NCBI RefSeq assembly: GCF_016522065.1
Contig: NZ_JAEHFV010000003.1
Span: 124,001-188,000 of the forward strand
Length of the DNA stretch: 64,000 nucleotides
From: Flavobacterium agrisoli
GTDB taxonomy: Bacteria > Bacteroidota > Bacteroidia > Flavobacteriales > Flavobacteriaceae
Direction: 5' to 3'
The notes under the pieces were generated by a model. It had not been told where the DNA came from and ran no database searches. It worked only from the letters and a program-made list of their open reading frames with translations. Positions 54,485-63,542 of this stretch are shown here, one piece after another. Numbering within the stretch: position 1 is the stretch's first letter; each line of letters opens with the position of its first letter. Made by a program: the position numbers and the translations under genes.

Positions 54485-55957
54485 ATGGGAATTGTACTCA
54501 ATCAATCTTTTAAAAATACAATCATTACCTATTTGGGTTTTGGTATCGGAGCTATTAATACCTTGTATTTGTACCCGGTTTTCTTGGGCGCAACCTATTA
54601 TGCGGTAACAAATTATATATTGTCGGCAGCCAATGTAATCATGCCTTTGTTTGCTATTGGAATGCAAAATACCTTGGTTAAATTTTATTCGCAAAACAAA
54701 ACTGAAGACGAGCGCAATCAGTTTTTGTCTTTTACGGTCTTGTTTCCGTTGCTTTTGTGTATTCCGTTGTTGATTATCGGATTTGTCTTTTTGGATGATA
54801 TTACGGCTTTTGTAACTAAAAAAAATCCAGTTGTTGAGGAATTTATTTTGCTGATTCCATTTACCGGATTGTGCATGGCATATTTTGAAATTTTTTATGC
54901 TTGGGCACGTGTTCACATGCATTCGGTTTTTGGAAATTTCATCAAAGAAGTCGGTCTTCGCTTGTTTTCTTCCATAGCGCTTATAGGGCTGTATTTTAAT
55001 TGGATAAGCTTAGTTGAGTTTGTTTATGTTACAGCAGCAATTTATTTTTTGGCGCTTTTGGTTACGATGGCTTACGCTTTTTATATTAAAAAACCACATT
55101 TTCAGTTTGCCATTCCCTCTAATGTGAAAGATATTTTAGTATATACTTTTTACATAATCTTGTCGGGAAGCGTAGCTAATTTATTGTTGGATGGCGACAA
55201 ACTGATGTTGAACCAATATATGGTAATCGAAAATATTGCCTATTATTCGGTGGCAACTTATATTGCTTTGGTTATTTCGGTACCGAGTCGCGCCATGCAT
55301 CAAATTGTATACCCCATTACGGCTAAATTAATGCACGACAATAAACACGACGAATTGAATGATTTGTATAAAAAGTCATCTATAAACCTTCAAATTGTCG
55401 GCGGATTTGTCATGCTATGCATTTTTGTAAATATTAATGAATTATACGAATTAGTTCCGAAAGAATATGCTGGCGGAATTCCAGTTGTTTTCATGATTGG
55501 TCTGTCAAAGTATTTTGATTTGATTTTAGGAAATAACAATGCGATCATTTTTAACTCCAAATACTACCGAATGGTACTCTTTTTAGGACTTATTTTGGTG
55601 TTTTTAACCGTAGTTTTAAACATGATTTTTATTCCGCTATACGGTATTTTTGGTTCGGCATTTGCCACTTTACTGTCGATAACGTTGTATAGTTTAGCCA
55701 AATTGCTTTTTGTGGTAAAACGAATGCATTTGTATCCGTTTACCAAGCAAACAATCGAATCTATTGTATTAACTACCGTACTCTTTTTACTTTTTTATTT
55801 TTGGGAATTTCCTTTTCATCCGATTATCGGAATTGGATTAAAATCAATTTTGGTGACAATTGCGTATGTGTATTTGAATTACCGTTTCAAAATTTCGCTC
55901 GAAATTAACCAGGTCATCGATTCGATTATCAAAAAAATGCTGCCTAAAATTAGATAA
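54485..55957 (+). CDS. Polysaccharide flippase, Wzx/MATE-like
   Basis: A 490-residue integral membrane protein with about 12-14 helices. It begins NQSFKNTIITYLGFGIGAINTLYLYPVF and has LLDGDKLMLNQYMVIENIAYYSVATYIAL near 233, the central conserved loop of polysaccharide and oligosaccharide exporters. It continues with GSAFATLLSITLYSLAKLLFVV near 395. It probably moves lipid-linked glycan units across the inner membrane. With the preceding YfhO and glycosyltransferase genes it forms a compact surface-glycan set. Confidence 0.88.
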   Translation: MGIVLNQSFKNTIITYLGFGIGAINTLYLYPVFLGATYYAVTNYILSAANVIMPLFAIGMQNTLVKFYSQNKTEDERNQFLSFTVLFPLLLCIPLLIIGFVFLDDITAFVTKKNPVVEEFILLIPFTGLCMAYFEIFYAWARVHMHSVFGNFIKEVGLRLFSSIALIGLYFNWISLVEFVYVTAAIYFLALLVTMAYAFYIKKPHFQFAIPSNVKDILVYTFYIILSGSVANLLLDGDKLMLNQYMVIENIAYYSVATYIALVISVPSRAMHQIVYPITAKLMHDNKHDELNDLYKKSSINLQIVGGFVMLCIFVNINELYELVPKEYAGGIPVVFMIGLSKYFDLILGNNNAIIFNSKYYRMVLFLGLILVFLTVVLNMIFIPLYGIFGSAFATLLSITLYSLAKLLFVVKRMHLYPFTKQTIESIVLTTVLFLLFYFWEFPFHPIIGIGLKSILVTIAYVYLNYRFKISLEINQVIDSIIKKMLPKIR

Positions 55958-55999
55958 TGTAATTCAAATTTTTACTCTTTTATTGTCAGTTTGATTCGT

Positions 56000-56007
56000 T
56001 ATATTTG
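56000..56007 (+). promoter_or_regulatory. -7 box of the SRPBCC gene
   Basis: TATATTTG matches TAnnTTTG, 40 bases before the start codon. The -33 region is not clear. Confidence 0.45.
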
Positions 56008-56047
56008 TAAGAATTAAAGCAAAAATTTCGTTTACAATCAAGCTATT

Positions 56048-56506
56048 ATGACAAACCAATCGATTCCCGCTGCAACGACTGCCATGATGATCCGAAAACC
56101 TGTCGATTTGGTTTTTAATGCATTTGTAGATCCAGCTATAACATCGCAATTTTGGTTTACAAAAGGCACGAATAAATTAGTCGAAGGACAAGTAGTCATT
56201 TGGACGTGGGAAATGTATAATGTTGAAATTCCAGTTACTGTACTTACTATTGTTGAAAACCAGAAAATTGGGATTGAATGGGGTAATTACCAAGAAAAAA
56301 CAATAGTCGATTTTGAATTTAAAGTTTTGAATAATGATAAGACTTTTGTTACCATTACAAATTATGGGTTTCAAGGAACTTCTGATACGATTATCAAAAA
56401 TATTACCGACTCTGTAGGCGGATTTACGTGGGTTTTAGCAGGTTTAAAATCATATTTAGAACATGGTTTGAATATGAATTTTATTGCAGACCGTTTTCCA
56501 AAATAA
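56048..56506 (+). CDS. SRPBCC-fold protein, AHSA1-like
   Basis: A 152-residue protein. TAMMIRKPVDLVFNAFVDPAITSQFWFTKG at the N-terminus is the typical opening of activator-of-Hsp90-like (AHSA1) START-fold proteins, and the C-terminal helix VGGFTWVLAGLKSYLEHG is also characteristic. The fold has a hydrophobic ligand cavity and the ligand is unknown. It has its own promoter. Confidence 0.88.
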   Translation: MTNQSIPAATTAMMIRKPVDLVFNAFVDPAITSQFWFTKGTNKLVEGQVVIWTWEMYNVEIPVTVLTIVENQKIGIEWGNYQEKTIVDFEFKVLNNDKTFVTITNYGFQGTSDTIIKNITDSVGGFTWVLAGLKSYLEHGLNMNFIADRFPK

Positions 56507-56563
56507 TTATCCTAAATCAAAAAATTGGTAATTTTAATATTTAGCCAAAATTTTAAAGTAAAT

Positions 56564-58207
56564 ATGAAGAATAAAATAATAGTTTTTTTGTTGCTACTAC
56601 TGCTGTCTTTTTCTCAACAGGTTCTATGCCAATCAAAAAAGCAAAAAAACATCAAAAAACAAAATCTTGTTGAACAAGCCAAAAAAGATTCGATTTATAA
56701 CGCCAATCTAAAAGGATTTCCTGTTGCGCCTTTTAAAGATACCCTTTTTTATATCTACCATAGAGTAGGTTCTTTTTCTGCCGAAAACAGAGCTAATTTG
56801 ATTTCAGAAAAAATTAGATTTTTATACAACGACGATTTTTTTATTTCTGATTCCATCAAAATTATGCCTTCCGAATTAGGAAATGATATTATTTATAAAG
56901 GAGACAATATCATAATGTCGGTTTTGAATGTCGATACCATTCAGCAAAAAATGACAGTAAAGGAAATGTCTGAGCAAAATTTAAAGCTCATTTCAAAAGC
57001 GGTTAATGAAGAAAAAATCAAGTATTCTACTCCCAATTTATTAAAACGCATTGGATTAACATTCTTGGTTGTTTTCTTTATTTTCCTTGTATTGTATTTG
57101 GTCAATAAAGGATTTGTAAGCGCAACGAATACATTAGTTGATAAAAATCCTGGTTTTTTTAAAGGGTTTAGAATAAAAAATGTAGAAATTCTTTCCCCCT
57201 TAAAACAAGAAATTTTAGCCCGAAGAATCGTCACAGTCATAAAGTGGATTTTATCATTTATGATTATCTACTTTTCTTTACCCATTATGTTTAGCTTTTT
57301 CCCTTCAACCGAAGCGTATGCGGATACGTTGTTAAATTGGGTTTTTACTCCGGCTAAATCGGTTTTTATGGGCTTTGTAAGCTTTCTTCCAAACTTATTT
57401 TCCATTATTGTCATTGTGGTCATTTTTAGATATGCCATTAAGATTTTGAAGTTTTTTGTAGATGAAATAAAACGAGGAAACATTCATATTGACGGTTTTT
57501 ATAGTGATTGGGCATTGCCAACATTTAATATAGTACGCGTATTGTTGTATGCGTTTATGGTGGTTATTATTTTTCCCTATTTACCTGGTTCAGATTCACC
57601 TATTTTTCAAGGGGTTTCGGTTTTTATCGGAATTTTATTTTCGTTAGGGTCATCGAATGCGATTGCAAATATGGTCGCAGGTCTGGTCATTACCTATATG
57701 CGTCCTTTTAAAATTGGTGATTTTATTAAAATTGGCGATGTGAGTGGCGAAGTTATTGAAAAAACGGCCTTAGTAACTCGTGTTCGAACAACAAAATTTG
57801 AAGATGTAACCATTCCAAATGCTACGGTTTTATCGAGTACTTCTACCAATTATTCGGCCAATACACAAAATAATATTGGAGGATTAGTCATTCATACGAC
57901 CATTACAATTGGGTATGACGTTCCTTGGAAAGACGTGCATAAAGCTTTAATTGCCGCAGCAAACAGAACCGATTTTGTTCAAAAATTACCCGAACCCTTT
58001 GTGCTTCAGACCAGTTTAGATGATTTTTATGTGGCTTATCAAATAAATGCTTATACGCGCGAACCCAATAAGCAACCTCGTATTTATTCTTCACTGCATC
58101 AAAATATTCAGGATTGTTTTAACGAAGCGGGTATCGAAATTATGTCGCCTCATTATCGTGCTACACGTGATGGTAGTCAGATTACCATTCCGCCCAATTA
58201 TTCCTGA
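56564..58207 (+). CDS. Mechanosensitive channel, MscS family
   Basis: A 547-residue channel with a signal peptide (MKNKIIVFLLLLLLSFSQ). A periplasmic part of about 140 residues is followed by at least four membrane helices, and the pore-lining helix is in GILFSLGSSNAIANMVAGLVITYM near 370. The following beta domain has FKIGDFIKIGDVSGEVIEKTALVTRVRT and IPNATVLSSTSTNYS, the MscS signature. It should open on membrane tension during osmotic shock. The ATG at 56564 is preferred to an earlier TTG because the signal peptide begins there. Confidence 0.92.
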   Translation: MKNKIIVFLLLLLLSFSQQVLCQSKKQKNIKKQNLVEQAKKDSIYNANLKGFPVAPFKDTLFYIYHRVGSFSAENRANLISEKIRFLYNDDFFISDSIKIMPSELGNDIIYKGDNIIMSVLNVDTIQQKMTVKEMSEQNLKLISKAVNEEKIKYSTPNLLKRIGLTFLVVFFIFLVLYLVNKGFVSATNTLVDKNPGFFKGFRIKNVEILSPLKQEILARRIVTVIKWILSFMIIYFSLPIMFSFFPSTEAYADTLLNWVFTPAKSVFMGFVSFLPNLFSIIVIVVIFRYAIKILKFFVDEIKRGNIHIDGFYSDWALPTFNIVRVLLYAFMVVIIFPYLPGSDSPIFQGVSVFIGILFSLGSSNAIANMVAGLVITYMRPFKIGDFIKIGDVSGEVIEKTALVTRVRTTKFEDVTIPNATVLSSTSTNYSANTQNNIGGLVIHTTITIGYDVPWKDVHKALIAAANRTDFVQKLPEPFVLQTSLDDFYVAYQINAYTREPNKQPRIYSSLHQNIQDCFNEAGIEIMSPHYRATRDGSQITIPPNYS

Positions 58208-58372
58208 ATTCTTAGTTTATTGGGATTATAAAAGAAAAATGTCGAATTTTAACAGTTGTCTAATTCGTAATTTTTTTCAAGCAATTTAATGGTTTACTGA
58301 TTAATTTTCAGTGTTTTGCGTTTTTGAGTTAATATTTTTTAGATAGAGTCAAAATATCACTAAATGTAGGTA

Positions 58373-58403
58373 TTGCTGTAAGTAAGAAGTTTCAGTAAAT
58401 TTG
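58373..58403 (+). promoter_or_regulatory. Promoter of the 99-residue protein gene
   Basis: TTG at 58373-58375, 20 bases, TAAATTTG at 58396-58403: a full match to the Bacteroidota consensus, 55 bases before the start codon. Confidence 0.55.
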
Positions 58404-58458
58404 AGTTGTTGATTAAATTTTTTAAAACAAGGTTTAACTTACATTAAATAAACTGTTT

Positions 58459-58758
58459 ATGAGTACCCATCAACTGGCCCAAACCGATAACTTACAGGTG
58501 TTTTCAAATCTTATTTCAAATAAATTGAATAATGGTTTTGTATTAGAAGAGCGTAATGATGAATTGTTTTTTGCCGTTTTATCCAAAGGCGGAAAAGTAA
58601 TTGATCATAGTTTTAATTTTGTCATTTTTATTTTTACTTTAGGTTTGTGGTCTATAGCTTGGCTATACCTCACCTTAGAATATTCAAAACCAAAGAAGAT
58701 TTTAGTGGCTATCGATGAAGATGGAATTCCGTTTGAAGAAAAATGTTTTGTAGCGTAG
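58459..58758 (+). CDS. Uncharacterised 99-residue membrane protein
   Basis: I do not recognise this protein. Residues about 12-50 look like a soluble beta-rich segment (GFVLEERNDELFFAVLSKGG), followed by one strongly hydrophobic segment (FNFVIFIFTLGLWSIAWLYLTL) at about 53-74, and a short end with ILVAIDEDGIPFEEKC. A bitopic membrane protein is likely. It has a good promoter 55 bases upstream and ends ten bases before the convergent uvrA gene, with no clear hairpin in that gap. Confidence 0.6.
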   Translation: MSTHQLAQTDNLQVFSNLISNKLNNGFVLEERNDELFFAVLSKGGKVIDHSFNFVIFIFTLGLWSIAWLYLTLEYSKPKKILVAIDEDGIPFEEKCFVA

Positions 58759-58768
58759 CGTAACTTTT

Positions 58769-61555
58769 TTAAAGTTTCTCTTTCAAATATTTTCCGGTAA
58801 CGGATTTTTTTATTTTAACAATTTCTTCGGGGGTTCCTTCAGCTAGTAAGTAACCTCCGTTTTCTCCTCCTTCAGGACCTAAATCAATAATCCAATCGGC
58901 ACATTTTATGAGGTCTAAATTGTGTTCAATTACAATTATGGAATGGCCTTTTTCTATTAAAGCATCAAATGATTTGAGCAATTTTTTAATATCATGAAAA
59001 TGCAAACCAGTTGTAGGTTCATCAAATATAAAAAGTGCTTTGTCTTTGGTCGTTCCTTTTACTAAAAAAGAGGCCAATTTGATGCGCTGCGCTTCCCCTC
59101 CAGAAAGTGTAGAGGATGACTGCCCAAGTTGCACATAACCCAAACCAACATCTTGTAAGGGTTGTAATTTTTGCACTATTTTAGCTTGATTAGTATCTTT
59201 AAAAAACGAAATGGCATCATCAATAGTCAAGGTTAAAACATCATTTATGTTTTTTCCGTTAAAATAAACCTCCAAAATTTCCTTTTTAAATCGTTTGCCA
59301 TTACAGGTTTCACAAGGTAATTGTACATCGGCCATGAAAACCATTTCTACATTGATGGTTCCTTCTCCTTTGCAAGTTTCGCAACGACCACCATCCACAT
59401 TAAACGAAAAATGTTTGGCTTGATAGCCTCTCACTTTTGAGAGTTTTTCTTTAGCAAAAACATCACGGATATCGTCGTAGGCTTTAATATAAGTAACCGG
59501 ATTTGAGCGGGAACTTCTTCCAATCGGATTTTGGTCGACATATTCAATGTGTTTGATATGCGAAAATGAACCCTTTACGTCGGTTAATTGACCTATTTTT
59601 TCCGAAGCCAAATCTAGTTTTTTCTGAACTGCGGGAAACAATAATTTCTTGATTAAAGTACTCTTACCACTTCCAGAAACACCGGTAATAACCGTTAAAA
59701 TATCTAACGGAAATGTTACATTTATGTTCTTTAAATTGTTTTCGCGTGCCCCAATTATTTCGATATGATTTTTGAATTTTCGGCGTGTTTTCGGAACTTC
59801 TATTTGAAGTGTATGGTTAAGGTATTTCGAAGTTAAAGAAGTTGCTTTCAAAATTTCGGCATACGTTCCTTGAGCTACCAATTCTCCTCCATAACTTCCT
59901 GCTTCGGGGCCAATATCAATAATCATATCAGCTGCTTTCATGATATCTTCGTCGTGCTCCACAACTATTACTGTATTGCCCAAATCGCGTAATGAAAGCA
60001 AAACAGTAATCAATCGCTCCGAATCTTTTGGGTGAAGACCAATACTGGGTTCATCTAAAATATACATGGAACCTACTAAACTACTTCCTAAGGATGTGGC
60101 CAAGTTTATACGTTGCGATTCACCTCCTGATAAGGTCGCCGAATTTCGATTAAGTGTTAAATAATCCAAACCGACCTGACTTAAAAAGGCCAAGCGATTG
60201 TTTATCTCGATTAACAAACGTTTGGCTACTTGTCTCTCGTATTCATTAAGTTCGAGGTCTTTAAAAAAATCGGCTAAATTTTTAATTGGTAAATCGACTA
60301 AATCCGAAACCGTTTTGCCGTTAATTTTAACATAAGATGCTTCCACCCGTAAGCGTTTACCTTTGCAGGTATTGCATTTGGTTTTGCCTCTGTAACGAGA
60401 CAACATCACTCGGTTTTGAATTTTATAATTTTTAGCTTCTAATTCTTTGAAAAAATCATTTAAACCTTCAAAGTATTGATTACCCGTCCATATAAGTTCT
60501 TTTTGCGCATCAGTTAGTTCAAAATAGGGTTTATGAATAGGAAAATCAAATTTATAAGCACTGTTAACCAATTGGTCGCGATACCAACTCATGCTTTCTC
60601 CTTTCCAGGGATAAATAGCATTTTCAAATACAGACAAGGAGGTGTTTGGTACTACCAAATCGGCATCAATTCCGATGATATTTCCGTAACCTTCACAAGA
60701 AGGGCAAGCTCCATACGGATTATTAAAACTAAAAAGATGTACATTGGGTTCTAAAAAAGTGATACCATCCAATTCGAAATTATTAGAATAACTAAAACGC
60801 TTGTTAGAGTTTGCTTCTTGTAAATAGCACAAACCTTTACCTTCAAAAAAAGCAGTTTGAACCGCATCGGCTAAACGATTGTAAAAATCTTCTTCGTTTT
60901 TAACTACAATTCGATCAATGATCAACAACATTTCTTTGCCTTTCGTAGGATTTTGTAAAAAATCATCAATACGAATGGTTTCGTTGTCTAATAAAATTCT
61001 GGAAAAACCTTGTTGCAAAAGAATATTGAGTTTTTCTTCCGTTTTTCTTCCTTTTTCAATATGTATGGGAGCTAAAAGTAACCAGCGGCTGTTCAATTCG
61101 AAATTTTTAACGTCATTGACTACATCGGTTACCGTGTTTTTTTTAACTTCTTGACCCGAAATGGGCGAAAAAGTGCGGCCAATTCGAGCAAATAAAAGTT
61201 TCATGTAGTCGTAAATTTCGGTGGAAGTACCTACGGTAGAACGAGCATTAGTGTTGTTGACTTTTTGTTCAATGGCTATCGCAGGCGCAATTCCTTTGAT
61301 ATATTCTACTTTTGGTTTGTCTAATCTCCCTAAAAATTGACGTGCATACGAAGACAAACTTTCCACATAACGGCGTTGCCCTTCGGCATATAGCGTATCA
61401 AATGCAAGGCTTGATTTTCCAGAACCCGACAAGCCTGTAATTACTACCAATTTGTTGCGCGGAATAACCACATCAACATTTTTTAAATTGTGTACTTGAG
61501 CACCCTTGATAATAATATTTTGTTTAGGATCTATTTTCGAAAAGTCAACTTGCAT
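58769..61555 (-). CDS. uvrA: Excinuclease ABC subunit A
   Basis: A 928-residue nucleotide excision repair ATPase. Two ABC modules are present: Walker A GLSGSGKSSLAFDT near 41 and GVSGSGKSTLIKK near 630, each with ABC signatures TLSGGESQRI and TLSGGEAQRI. Zinc-finger cysteine pairs are visible in ACPSCEGYGN, KCNTCKGKRL, RCETCKGEG and PCETCNGKR. Length is typical of UvrA. The ATG at 61555 was chosen because the promoter -7 box lies just upstream, between it and a longer candidate start. Confidence 0.96.
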   Translation of the reverse strand: MQVDFSKIDPKQNIIIKGAQVHNLKNVDVVIPRNKLVVITGLSGSGKSSLAFDTLYAEGQRRYVESLSSYARQFLGRLDKPKVEYIKGIAPAIAIEQKVNNTNARSTVGTSTEIYDYMKLLFARIGRTFSPISGQEVKKNTVTDVVNDVKNFELNSRWLLLAPIHIEKGRKTEEKLNILLQQGFSRILLDNETIRIDDFLQNPTKGKEMLLIIDRIVVKNEEDFYNRLADAVQTAFFEGKGLCYLQEANSNKRFSYSNNFELDGITFLEPNVHLFSFNNPYGACPSCEGYGNIIGIDADLVVPNTSLSVFENAIYPWKGESMSWYRDQLVNSAYKFDFPIHKPYFELTDAQKELIWTGNQYFEGLNDFFKELEAKNYKIQNRVMLSRYRGKTKCNTCKGKRLRVEASYVKINGKTVSDLVDLPIKNLADFFKDLELNEYERQVAKRLLIEINNRLAFLSQVGLDYLTLNRNSATLSGGESQRINLATSLGSSLVGSMYILDEPSIGLHPKDSERLITVLLSLRDLGNTVIVVEHDEDIMKAADMIIDIGPEAGSYGGELVAQGTYAEILKATSLTSKYLNHTLQIEVPKTRRKFKNHIEIIGARENNLKNINVTFPLDILTVITGVSGSGKSTLIKKLLFPAVQKKLDLASEKIGQLTDVKGSFSHIKHIEYVDQNPIGRSSRSNPVTYIKAYDDIRDVFAKEKLSKVRGYQAKHFSFNVDGGRCETCKGEGTINVEMVFMADVQLPCETCNGKRFKKEILEVYFNGKNINDVLTLTIDDAISFFKDTNQAKIVQKLQPLQDVGLGYVQLGQSSSTLSGGEAQRIKLASFLVKGTTKDKALFIFDEPTTGLHFHDIKKLLKSFDALIEKGHSIIVIEHNLDLIKCADWIIDLGPEGGENGGYLLAEGTPEEIVKIKKSVTGKYLKEKL

Positions 61556-61572
61556 AAAAAAATCAATTTTTA

Positions 61573-61580
61573 CAAAAGTA
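61573..61580 (-). promoter_or_regulatory. -7 box of uvrA
   Basis: The minus strand reads TACTTTTG, an exact TAnnTTTG match, 17 bases before the ATG at 61555. Confidence 0.45.
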
Positions 61581-61795
61581 CGCATTTTTGCTAAGTTTTG
61601 TTAGCTCAAAAGGGGAGTGTATTTAAATCTCTTTACCGTAATTAAGAAGAAAAAATCACTTTTTTGTGTTTTAACAATCCACTAACAAAACCTCTTATAT
61701 TTTTCCTGTAAGCAGGTGGTAATCGTGTAAAATTTAATTTTATTGTGTAACATTTAAGAAAAAAACCTATTTTTTAAATTTTTATACCATATTAA
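61581..61795. other. Intergenic region between uvrA and the sigma factor gene
   Basis: AT-rich sequence with no plausible reading frame, hairpin or RNA fold that I can support. It separates two divergent promoters. Confidence 0.5.
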
Positions 61796-61828
61796 TTTGT
61801 TTATTAGAATAAAATTTTGTTAAATTTG
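61796..61828 (+). promoter_or_regulatory. Promoter of the ECF sigma factor gene
   Basis: TTTG at 61796-61799, 21 bases, TAAATTTG at 61821-61828. Both elements match the housekeeping consensus, so the sigma gene is probably not solely autoregulated. The leader is about 85 bases. Confidence 0.6.
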
Positions 61829-61919
61829 ACCAGTTAACCTTTAAAAACAAGAAGCCTATACATCAAAATTACTTTTTTAGAAACCCCAAATTTTAAAATT
61901 AAACTAAAAAGTAAGTATT

Positions 61920-62504
61920 ATGGCTCATCTGAATATTCCAGACGCTTTATTAGTCAAAAATTACGTCGAAGGCGACGAAAATGCTTTGGCTTCATTAATT
62001 AAAAGGCACGAATCCAAAATCTACGGATTTATTTATTCTAAAGTAAATGATAGAGATGTATCGGATGATATTTTTCAAGATACATTTATAAAAGTAATTC
62101 GAACTTTAAAAAGCAATTCCTATAATGAAGAAGGTAAATTTTTACCTTGGGTAATGCGAATTTCTCATAATTTAATAGTGGATTACTACCGCAAAAACAA
62201 AAAAATGCCCATGCATCGTGAGACCGAAGAATTCTCAATTTTTTCGATAATGAGCGATAATTCGTTGACCATTGAGAACCAAATGATTTTGGATCAGGTT
62301 GAAGTGGATTTAAAAAAATTGGTAGCCGAATTACCCGAAGATCAAAAAGAGGTTTTAATAATGCGAATGTATCAAGATATGAGTTTTAAAGAAATATCTG
62401 AATTGACGGGAGTTAGTATTAATACCGCTTTGGGTAGAATGCGTTATGCCTTGATGAATTTGAGAAAAATAATCGAAAAACATCAAATTGTTTTAACCAA
62501 CTAA
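61920..62504 (+). CDS. ECF-type RNA polymerase sigma factor
   Basis: A 194-residue sigma-70 family protein of extracytoplasmic-function type. Region 2 runs from about 20 to 95 (YVEGDENALASLIKRH, DDIFQDTFIKVIRTL, FLPWVMRISHNLIVDYYRK) and region 4 from about 130 to 185 (LPEDQKEVLIMRMYQDMSFKEI then SINTALGRMRYALMNLRK). Region 3 is absent. No anti-sigma gene of the usual FecR or RskA kind is beside it; instead a 47-residue ORF follows. It may be constitutive or controlled in a way not visible here. Confidence 0.93.
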   Translation: MAHLNIPDALLVKNYVEGDENALASLIKRHESKIYGFIYSKVNDRDVSDDIFQDTFIKVIRTLKSNSYNEEGKFLPWVMRISHNLIVDYYRKNKKMPMHRETEEFSIFSIMSDNSLTIENQMILDQVEVDLKKLVAELPEDQKEVLIMRMYQDMSFKEISELTGVSINTALGRMRYALMNLRKIIEKHQIVLTN

Positions 62505-62552
62505 TACTAAAACTAGTTCATGTGCGTTATACTATTATAAAAATAGGGAAGC

Positions 62553-62696
62553 ATGGCAAAAATTTACTCAAAAAAAACAGTAGTTACTAAAAATTTGAAA
62601 CCTAAAAAAGAAGTGGTTTCCTTTTTATTAAATTATTCAAAAGCCTTAACTGTTGTTAAAACAGCTGATAAAACTTTCGAAATGATAGCTAATTAA
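62553..62696 (+). CDS. 47-residue basic protein downstream of the sigma factor
   Basis: A short ORF with ATG at 62553 and TAA at 62694-62696, encoding MAKIYSKKTVVTKNLKPKKE followed by VVSFLLNYSKALTVVKTADK and TFEMIAN. The N-terminal half is strongly basic and the C-terminal half is amphipathic. It begins 49 bases after the sigma gene on the same strand and precedes a shared terminator, so it is probably in the same transcript. I recall similar tiny ORFs in this position in other Flavobacteria, but cannot confirm it here. Confidence 0.6.
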   Translation: MAKIYSKKTVVTKNLKPKKEVVSFLLNYSKALTVVKTADKTFEMIAN

Positions 62697-62757
62697 TAAG
62701 TACAAATTTTAACTTATTAAAGAACGAAAACCAAATTAATTCAATTGATTTGGTGAT

Positions 62758-62797
62758 AAAAATCACTAATTTTCCATACGAATTAGTGATTTTTTTA
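62758..62797. terminator. Bidirectional terminator
   Basis: AAAAATCACTAATT and its complement pair across a nine-base loop, followed by a T-tract. It lies between the sigma-factor transcript and the convergent nth gene and reaches into the nth stop codon. Confidence 0.88.
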
Positions 62798-63457
62798 TTT
62801 TAAACCTTGCTTTTTACGGTAGTCGTCAATTACCGATTGTCGACCAATAGTGTTGGTTATAATATCCCGTTCTAAATTCCACCCTCGAGCAGGCGAATAG
62901 TCACGACCATACCAAATAATTTGTAGATGCAAGTCATTCCATAATTCTCTCGGAAAAAGTCTTTTCGCGTCTTTTTCAGTTTGCTGAACATTTTTGCCAT
63001 TGGTTAAATTCCATCGGTACATCAATCGATGAATATGGGTGTCAACCGGAAAGGCAGGTACTCCGAATGCTTGCGACATCACCACGCTAGCAGTTTTGTG
63101 GCCTACAGCGGGCAGAGCTTCTAAGGCTTCAAAACTTTGTGGCACTTCTCCATTGTGTTTTTCGATTAAAATTTCAGATAAACCGTGAATTCCTTTTGAT
63201 TTCATGGGTGACAAACCGCAAGGACGAATAATTTCTTTTATTTCTTCTATCGACATTTTAACCATGTCATGCGGATTATCGGCCTTAGCGAACAATAAGG
63301 GTGTAATTTGGTTAACACGTACATCGGTGCACTGTGCCGAGAGCAAAACGGCGATAAGTAAAGTATAAGGGTCTTTATGATCTAGTGGAACTGGAATAGT
63401 AGGGTAGAGTTCTTTTAACGTATTTATAACAAATGTGACACGTTGTTCTTTATTCAT
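62795..63457 (-). CDS. nth: Endonuclease III-type DNA glycosylase without the iron-sulfur cysteines
   Basis: A 220-residue helix-hairpin-helix glycosylase for oxidised pyrimidines. The hairpin LPAVGHKTASVV near 112 contains the catalytic lysine, and FPVDTHIHRL near 133 contains the catalytic aspartate. In E. coli Nth four cysteines near the C-terminus hold a 4Fe-4S cluster. Here the corresponding end reads YGRDYSPARGWNLERDI and has no cysteine; the only two cysteines in the protein are near 43 and 92. It therefore appears to lack the cluster. Its start is the only ATG with conserved downstream sequence. Confidence 0.92.
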   Translation of the reverse strand: MNKEQRVTFVINTLKELYPTIPVPLDHKDPYTLLIAVLLSAQCTDVRVNQITPLLFAKADNPHDMVKMSIEEIKEIIRPCGLSPMKSKGIHGLSEILIEKHNGEVPQSFEALEALPAVGHKTASVVMSQAFGVPAFPVDTHIHRLMYRWNLTNGKNVQQTEKDAKRLFPRELWNDLHLQIIWYGRDYSPARGWNLERDIITNTIGRQSVIDDYRKKQGLK

Positions 63458-63542
63458 TTCTGTAATTTTAGGCAGTAAAAATAAGAATTAAATTTAGGAT
63501 GTTCTAAAATGAATGTTTTCTAAAAAAGGAAAGTAAAGATAT

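Noticed and set aside
54458..54922. 154-residue minus-strand reading frame
   Set aside because: It lies entirely antisense to the start of the flippase gene, has a composition typical of antisense frames (Asn, Gln, Lys rich), and no domain. It is a shadow.
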